DNA of 11,432 bases from the NCBI GenBank assembly GCA_021803885.1, contig JAJZKY010000075.1:1-11432 (forward strand), given 5' to 3'. The notes beneath the pieces were generated by a model. It was given only the letters and a program-made list of their open reading frames with translations. It had not been told where the DNA came from and did not search any database. This document shows, piece after piece, positions 7,604 through 11,432 of this stretch. The first letter of the stretch is position 1; every line of letters begins with the position of its first letter. Both the position numbers and the translations under genes were made by a program. The stretch is from Planctomycetota bacterium. Its GTDB lineage: Bacteria > Planctomycetota > Phycisphaerae > WQYP01 > JAJZKY01.

Positions 7604-7608
7604 TCCCT

Positions 7609-8451
7609 GTGATTAGCCGTACGCTGAACAACATAACGCCCCCGGGCAGCGGCGACGACGGGACGCCTGAAAAAGGTGGAGGGCGTACGAGACCGGACGT
7701 TAAGCTTCATCTCCGGGGGTTCGGCTGGGCGGCGATTGCGTGCTCCACGGGATGCCAAGCGCTGGGAGGCCTGCTCACTTTAATTTTCGCGCTGTTTGCC
7801 GCACCAATGCCACAGCATTGGTCCCTAGCTTTTCGCCTCGCGGTCAGCCTACCCCTCCCGGTTCTCGGTGTCGTCATTCCGGCTGGCTTGCTCGTCGGGA
7901 CTCTGCTCTGGTTGGCACCAGAAATCCGCTCACGGCCACTGCGGCCCCGACCTACCCGAATGGCACTGCTTCGGCAAGCCAGCATCGCAGCTACCATCTT
8001 TGCCGGAGCGGAGACCGCTCTGGGGGCGTGGCAATGCACTGTCTTTTGGGTGACCAGCCTCGGTGCACACTGGCCAGCTTTCACGGCGATTTACCATATC
8101 CTTTTCTGGGCATCAGTATTACTGGAGCCTTTGTACCTGTGGTGGTTGTGGTCCGTAGTGCTGGTGACGGGCGATTGGCGAAATCCGAGCTGGCCGGGGA
8201 GGCTGGCCCTGGCGCTGACTTGGGTTTGGCCAGGCTTGAGTGCCTATGGTGCAGTGGTCGACCTTTTCGGCAGATGGGCTTTCCTAACTGACAAGGCGGT
8301 CGGAGGCACGACACCGCCCAGGTTGTCTTTGGTGGTGCCCTGGCCACAGTGGATTGGGCTGGTCGCCAGCGTGGTTGCCGCAGTGGCATCACTGGTGGTA
8401 CTGTCAGCGTTTCGAAAAAGGTGCGAAACGGGGGGAGACGCGGAAGGGTGA
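7609..8451 (+). CDS. Trp-rich polytopic membrane protein, function unknown
   Basis: 280-aa predicted inner-membrane protein that I cannot place in a family. The start GTG 7609 is chosen because GGAGG (7599-7603) sits 5 nt upstream; a TTG 12 codons earlier (7573) also opens the frame but lacks such a site. The N-terminal ~38 residues are polar, Gly/Pro-rich and cytoplasm-like. About six hydrophobic segments follow, near 40-63, 73-103, 122-150, 157-186, 199-220 and 247-267. There is a basic loop at 106-122 (IRSRPLRPRPTR) and a charged C-terminus. Trp is very frequent (17 of 280), including WWLW and the repeated WP pairs near helix edges. No ATPase, protease or glycosyltransferase motif is visible. 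It stands alone among broken frames between repeat copies, suggesting an accessory gene. A possible 67-aa gene follows after 5 bp. Confidence 0.75.
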   Translation: MISRTLNNITPPGSGDDGTPEKGGGRTRPDVKLHLRGFGWAAIACSTGCQALGGLLTLIFALFAAPMPQHWSLAFRLAVSLPLPVLGVVIPAGLLVGTLLWLAPEIRSRPLRPRPTRMALLRQASIAATIFAGAETALGAWQCTVFWVTSLGAHWPAFTAIYHILFWASVLLEPLYLWWLWSVVLVTGDWRNPSWPGRLALALTWVWPGLSAYGAVVDLFGRWAFLTDKAVGGTTPPRLSLVVPWPQWIGLVASVVAAVASLVVLSAFRKRCETGGDAEG

Positions 8452-8456
8452 AGTCC

Positions 8457-8660
8457 ATGATTAAACCGGGAGATGCGAAGCAAATGGGGGGGTCAACGAA
8501 CATTTACGTTGCTTCGCGACGCGCGGGGCGGTTCGCGAAAACTTGGATGGCGGTAGAGTCGGCCCCGCCGGGAAAGCAACTCGTAGAAAGTAAGGAGTTG
8601 AGCAAAACGGATCGAATTACCTGTGACTGTCAGTTGCGGATTCAGATATGGTTGCATTGA
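8457..8660 (+). CDS. Possible 67-aa small protein downstream of the membrane protein
   Basis: ATG 8457 lies 5 bp after the stop of the membrane-protein gene, an operon-like spacing, and the frame runs to TGA 8658-8660. The product is basic and polar (MIKPGDAKQMGGSTN at the start), with a CDC pair and a Trp near the end, and no membrane helix. No family is recognised. Its last codons (IQIWLH, stop) are encoded by repeat R1; the left R1 copy reads IRLWLH then stop in the equivalent frame, so the shared end may belong to the repeat rather than to a protein. There is no strong ribosome binding site. It may be chance. Confidence 0.3.
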   Translation: MIKPGDAKQMGGSTNIYVASRRAGRFAKTWMAVESAPPGKQLVESKELSKTDRITCDCQLRIQIWLH

Positions 8661-8666
8661 ACGAAA
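8638..8666 (+). repeat. Imperfect direct repeat R1, right copy
   Basis: Partner of 6456-6484 (25/29 identical). It overlaps the end of the possible 67-aa ORF. Read in another frame both copies give MVALNE. Confidence 0.6.
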
Positions 8667-8683
8667 ATTTGGCGAGGCGCCGC

Positions 8684-8706
8684 GAATCCGGGATCAAGAA
8701 GGCATC
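8684..8706 (+). repeat. Imperfect direct repeat R2, right copy
   Basis: Partner of 6280-6302 (20/23 identical), starting 17 bp after the right R1 copy. Confidence 0.45.
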
Positions 8707-8778
8707 GCAATCTGGGCCGCAATCCGTCAAATTCTTTGCGCGGCGCGAAGATTTGTCCACCCTACCGTTTTTATCATA

Positions 8779-8949
8779 GACCGCGGATTACGCAGATTTC
8801 CCGGATAGAAATAACCGTCCATTATCTTGTTTTTATCCGCATCATTGGCGTTACAATCCATAAGAATCTATGTACTGCACGTAAGTTTTCCCGCAATGTT
8901 CTGCAAGGCTCTATATCACAAATCCGCGCAATCAGCGTAATCCGTGGTT
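8779..8949. repeat. Imperfect inverted-repeat element with GCGGATTACGCAGATT-type arms
   Basis: The left arm 8779-8807 and the reverse complement of the right arm 8921-8949 match at 23 of 29 bases, sharing CGGATTACGC. A third related unit in the same orientation as the right arm is inside, at 8835-8859 (ATCCGC, GGCGTTACAATCC). Total length is 171 bp. From memory, this CGCGGATTACGCAGATT-like motif is a recurring intergenic repeat in many environmental bacteria, where it builds hairpins. No coding capacity and no obvious target-site duplication. Confidence 0.7.
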
Positions 8950-9180
8950 CTCAACAACATTCTCATCACAACCTTTGCGCAGCCGCTGGGAATTTTGCGT
9001 TGTTCATGTCATTCGCCACCCCGCGTCGTGATTTTGCATCGGAGTTTATCCCAATGACTTCGGCTTAAATAATTGTGATCGAGATGGTAAAGCATCCCCT
9101 TTTGTTTGTTTGTCGTTGTTCGTTGCTCGTTGACTGTTGAGCGAAGCGCCAACGGCGTATTCTATTGTGATTCGCATTGA

Positions 9181-10260
9181 TTATCCGCTGCTGGCCAGGC
9201 AGGTGAGTGTTTCTTCTATCACACTGGCACCGCTGGACCATACGAAGAAAAACATGGCTTCACGCATGCGTCTCTGCGCGGGATGCCCCATCATCAGGCC
9301 GCGACCTTTGGCCAGTTCCAATGATGCGGCCGTACAGCGGTAGCACAAATTATTACACTGCGCACGCAGTACCGCCGGCTCAGTGGCACTGTCCGCCTCC
9401 ACCTTATCGGCGCCCTGGGTATAAACCTGACGTGAAAGTTCGGCATGTTGTCGCCGCAATTCTTTGATGACGGCCTTGCAGCGGGCCGATCGCGTCGTCA
9501 CGAGTTCCCGCGCGTCGCGTAAGGCGCCCGCCGCAACTCCCAGAGGCAGAACACAGGTATTGAGTGTAAAACGCCGGTACTCATTGCGAACCGCCAGGGC
9601 ATTGGGACACGGGCCGGAGAGAATATCTTCAGGCCGTATGACAACGCCATCAAGTTTAACGGCTGCGGTATTACTGGAATTCAGCACGGCCATATTTGCC
9701 GCGGCAAGAACCTGCACCCCCGGCTGATTCATATTGAGAATAAACAAGAGTTGATTACCCGATTGGGTTTTAGCGCCGGCGATCAGGAAGTGGCTGTGAT
9801 TGGCTCCGGTAGACCACGGAATAATGCCGGAAATTCGCCAGCCGTCGGCGTGCGGTACCGCCATCACGCCTCCGTTTTGATGCTGCCCGGAAGTGGTCAG
9901 TTGGGCAATGCCGATGCTGGCAAATATTTGATTGGCGGCCAGTTGCGCAAGGAGTTTCCGGCAATGCTGATCACACGTCGGATTATTGGCGGCGCAGATA
10001 AGAAATTCCAGGGCCGCATCACGTTGGGTAAGAATCAGTGCCGTACTTAAGCAGGCTGATGCCAGGCGCTCATAACGCCGATGCAGTTGCACCGGCGGCA
10101 TGCCGGTTCCGCCATACTGTTTTGGAACCGACCATCGCAAAGCTCCGCAACGTGATAAATCATCAATATTTTCGCGCGGCCATTGGCCGGTGATATCAAC
10201 ACCTTGCGCCCGCTGTGACAGCAACTCAAGTACGTCTGGCCATGTGAGTGGTGTATTCAT
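9181..10260 (-). CDS. Divergent acyl-CoA dehydrogenase-like flavoprotein
   Basis: 359 aa, somewhat shorter than typical acyl-CoA dehydrogenases (about 380-400). The N-terminal helical domain shows LRWSVPKQYGGTGM (~42-54), the segment between helices that is typical of the family. The middle beta domain shows IFASIGIAQLTTSG and DGWRISGIIPWSTGANHSHFLIAG, where flavin and substrate are normally held. The C-terminal helical domain ends with GHPAQRRMREAMFFFVW. The usual C-terminal IYEGTSEI-type segment and an obvious catalytic Glu are not seen, so activity on acyl-CoA is uncertain. An oxidase, monooxygenase-like or redox role is possible. It may use FAD and act in the cytoplasm. The start is ATG 10260, without a Shine-Dalgarno sequence but directly below a -10 box. 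The aminotransferase upstream on the same strand is 148 bp away. Confidence 0.85.
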   Translation of the reverse strand: MNTPLTWPDVLELLSQRAQGVDITGQWPRENIDDLSRCGALRWSVPKQYGGTGMPPVQLHRRYERLASACLSTALILTQRDAALEFLICAANNPTCDQHCRKLLAQLAANQIFASIGIAQLTTSGQHQNGGVMAVPHADGWRISGIIPWSTGANHSHFLIAGAKTQSGNQLLFILNMNQPGVQVLAAANMAVLNSSNTAAVKLDGVVIRPEDILSGPCPNALAVRNEYRRFTLNTCVLPLGVAAGALRDARELVTTRSARCKAVIKELRRQHAELSRQVYTQGADKVEADSATEPAVLRAQCNNLCYRCTAASLELAKGRGLMMGHPAQRRMREAMFFFVWSSGASVIEETLTCLASSG

Positions 10261-10266
10261 AATTAA

Positions 10267-10295
10267 ATTGTAGGTGGCAGGAATGGATTACCCAA
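10267..10295 (-). promoter_or_regulatory. Candidate promoter abutting the dehydrogenase-like ATG
   Basis: On the minus strand TTGGGT (10295-10290) is followed after 17 bp by TACAAT (10272-10267, 5/6), which lies only 6 nt before ATG 10260. Initiation at the normal distance would fall on or beside the ATG, giving a leaderless transcript. This agrees with the missing Shine-Dalgarno sequence. Confidence 0.45.
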
Positions 10296-10408
10296 ATGCC
10301 GACACTGTTTTTGCCGCGTTTATTCCAATGCGGGTGGTTTGTGCAGTCGACGGACGCAACGGCCGCAGGTTGTCACCACTCGGCTGCATGCAGGATTACC
10401 GGGGGATA

Positions 10409-11431
10409 TCAGCCGCCAATAACATTTGGATGATCGTGCTCCAGCGTGTGTTCCGCATGAGGCGCGATGGCCGAGGAAGGGTCTATTTCAGACGGTGTCC
10501 CGGTGCCGACAATAAGTTTATTGGGCCGCTGAATTTTCTTTTTGCCATTCAGGTACGCATCCATCTGGCGTAGAGCCTGTTTAATGCGCAATTCATTTTC
10601 CACCAGCGCAATGCGGACAAATCCTTCGCCATTATCACCAAAGCCACGGCCCGGCGCAACGGCGACATCGGCTTCATCAAGAAGGCGCAGTGAAAAGTCA
10701 ATGGTGCCCTGACCGGCCAGGTGCTTATCAGCAACTTTGGCCCAGACAAACATGCTGGCACGCGGGGATTCAACATCCCATCCGATTTTCCGCAGCCCGG
10801 AGACCAGCACATCGCGCCGCTTCTGATAAATTTCCGCCTGCTGCCGGACAAATTCATCCCCATTGCGCAAAGCCAGTATGCTGGCGATCTGAATGGGAGC
10901 AAAATGGCCATAGTCGTAATAGCCTTTAATGGTCGATAAGGCCCGCACCATTTCGCTGTTGCCACAGCAGAATCCAACGCGCCAGCCAGCCATGTTATAC
11001 GGCTTGCTCATGGTGGAAAATTCCACGCCCACATCTTTGCCGCCGGGTGTAGCCAGGAATGATGGAGCCTGATAGCCGTCAAAGCAGGTTTCACCATAGG
11101 CAAAATCACTGATCACCAGCACATTGTATTTTTTAGCCAGCGCCACGGTCTGTTCATAAAACAGACGATCCACTGTCATGGCCGATGGATTGTGCGGATA
11201 ATTAAGTATCAGCAATTTGGGACGCGGAAAAAGATTTTTAAGCACATGTTCAATGCGCTGCAAAAAAGCTTCATCATTTCCCAGCGGCACACTGATGACA
11301 TTACCGCCCGCGAGAGCCACGGCGTAAACGTGAATGGGATAGGCCGGATCACCAACCACCACCGTGTCACCAGCCCCCAACAGCGCCAGCATCAGGTGTG
11401 AGAAACCTTCTTTGGAGCCGATCGTGGCGAC
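10409..11431 (-). CDS. alaC: AlaC-type class I aminotransferase, C-terminal part
   Basis: PLP-dependent aminotransferase, fold type I, cytoplasmic. The 341 visible codons run in from the right edge, beginning [22 protein letters not shown], so roughly the first 80-100 residues are missing. Motifs: GSKEG and DPAYPIH for cofactor and substrate binding, NYPHNPSA with the conserved Asn-Pro, ISDFAYGE with the Asp that contacts the PLP ring, and [16 protein letters not shown] with the Schiff-base Lys (codon 11003-11005). Downstream, [23 protein letters not shown] and [19 protein letters not shown] closely follow E. coli AlaC (glutamate-pyruvate transaminase) as I remember it; LL-diaminopimelate aminotransferases are the nearest alternative. 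The ~45 residues after the core are variable and polar, with a His-rich end ([14 protein letters not shown]). Substrate assignment is family-level only. Confidence 0.9.
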   Translation of the reverse strand, partial: VATIGSKEGFSHLMLALLGAGDTVVVGDPAYPIHVYAVALAGGNVISVPLGNDEAFLQRIEHVLKNLFPRPKLLILNYPHNPSAMTVDRLFYEQTVALAKKYNVLVISDFAYGETCFDGYQAPSFLATPGGKDVGVEFSTMSKPYNMAGWRVGFCCGNSEMVRALSTIKGYYDYGHFAPIQIASILALRNGDEFVRQQAEIYQKRRDVLVSGLRKIGWDVESPRASMFVWAKVADKHLAGQGTIDFSLRLLDEADVAVAPGRGFGDNGEGFVRIALVENELRIKQALRQMDAYLNGKKKIQRPNKLIVGTGTPSEIDPSSAIAPHAEHTLEHDHPNVIGG

Positions 11432-11432
11432 A

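Larger units (their letters stand above)
6147..7608. other. 1.46-kb gene-poor tract with repeats and broken frames
   Basis: No intact, recognisable gene is seen. Contents by position: the rne promoter (6215-6243); repeat copy R2 (6280-6302); a perfect 7-bp stem with 5-nt loop, GAATCTG/CAGATTC, at 6343-6361; repeat copy R1 (6456-6484); a small hydrophobic ORF (6557-6676); a 33-codon ORF at 6718-6819; a TATAAT at 6815-6820 with TTGTAA 15 bp upstream; a close pair of GTCGAC hexamers after it; a disrupted frame at about 6917-7366; a 41-codon ORF at 7426-7551 rich in Trp, Arg and Met; and a repeated 12-mer just before the membrane-protein gene. Individually the short ORFs are no longer than chance would give. 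Arg-rich longer frames here look like shadows. Confidence 0.6.
8661..9180. other. 520-bp non-coding tract
   Basis: It contains the ends of R1 and R2, the inverted-repeat element (8779-8949) and, at 9100-9140, a TGTTTGTTTGTCGTTGTTCG-like tract with repeated CGTTG units. A 110-codon plus-strand frame (8736-9068) crosses the inverted repeat and has no protein-like character. No terminator with a T-run was found for the neighbouring genes. Confidence 0.6.

Noticed and set aside
7740..8291. 183-codon ORF inside the membrane-protein gene
   Set aside because: A shadow in another frame, without the hydrophobic periodicity or ribosome site of the 7609-8451 reading.
6456..8666. R1 copies as remnants of a CRISPR array
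   Set aside because: Only two copies 2.2 kb apart, no regular spacers and no cas gene in the window.
8648..8779. MVALNE-starting 43-codon ORF, matching MVALNE at 6466, as a conserved small protein
   Set aside because: The shared sequence is DNA-level over 29 bp and the translations diverge straight after NE. A repeat explains it better than a protein family.
8736..9068. 110-codon ORF
   Set aside because: It runs straight through the inverted-repeat element and translates its arms (HRPRITQISRIE, ISQIRAISVIRG). Composition is not protein-like.

Overview
The window looks like chromosomal DNA of a Planctomycetota-type bacterium. The main reason is the Rne/Rng ribonuclease, whose long Arg/Gly-rich N-terminal extension and large insert in the S1 region (after a stretch reading NGFLHISDLHPQYF) match, from memory, planctomycete RNase E/G proteins rather than proteobacterial ones. 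Other genes are compatible but not diagnostic. GC content looks moderate, in the mid-50s percent by eye. This placement was not tested by any search.

Layout. 1-463: 3' end of an OmpR/PhoB-type response regulator (+). 577-2031: its PhoR-like histidine kinase (+). 2032-2233: leader region with a TATAAT box, a perfect palindrome and a possible 30-codon leader ORF. 2234-3511: murA (+), first committed step of peptidoglycan synthesis. 3531-6146: RNase E/G (-), convergent with murA with 19 bp between the stops, and with a good promoter at 6215-6243. 6147-7608: about 1.46 kb with no convincing intact gene, holding short repeats, small hydrophobic ORFs and what looks like a frame-disrupted gene. 7609-8451: a Trp-rich polytopic membrane protein of unknown function (+), with a possible 67-aa partner at 8457-8660. 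8661-9180: non-coding, with an imperfect 171-bp inverted-repeat element. 9181-10260: divergent acyl-CoA dehydrogenase-like protein (-), with a promoter almost touching its ATG. 10409-11431: AlaC-type class I aminotransferase (-), running off the right edge.

How it fits together. The two flanks are conserved housekeeping or metabolic DNA: signal transduction, cell wall, RNA processing and degradation, amino-acid and acyl metabolism. The middle (about 6280-8950) is different. Two pairs of short imperfect direct repeats bracket about 2.2 kb containing an orphan membrane protein, degraded reading frames and, just outside, a palindromic repeat. The simplest reading is an accessory insertion or a decaying spot between rne and the dehydrogenase. 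I see no transposase, integrase, CRISPR array, tRNA or rRNA, and I cannot claim a new defence or biosynthetic system from what is here.
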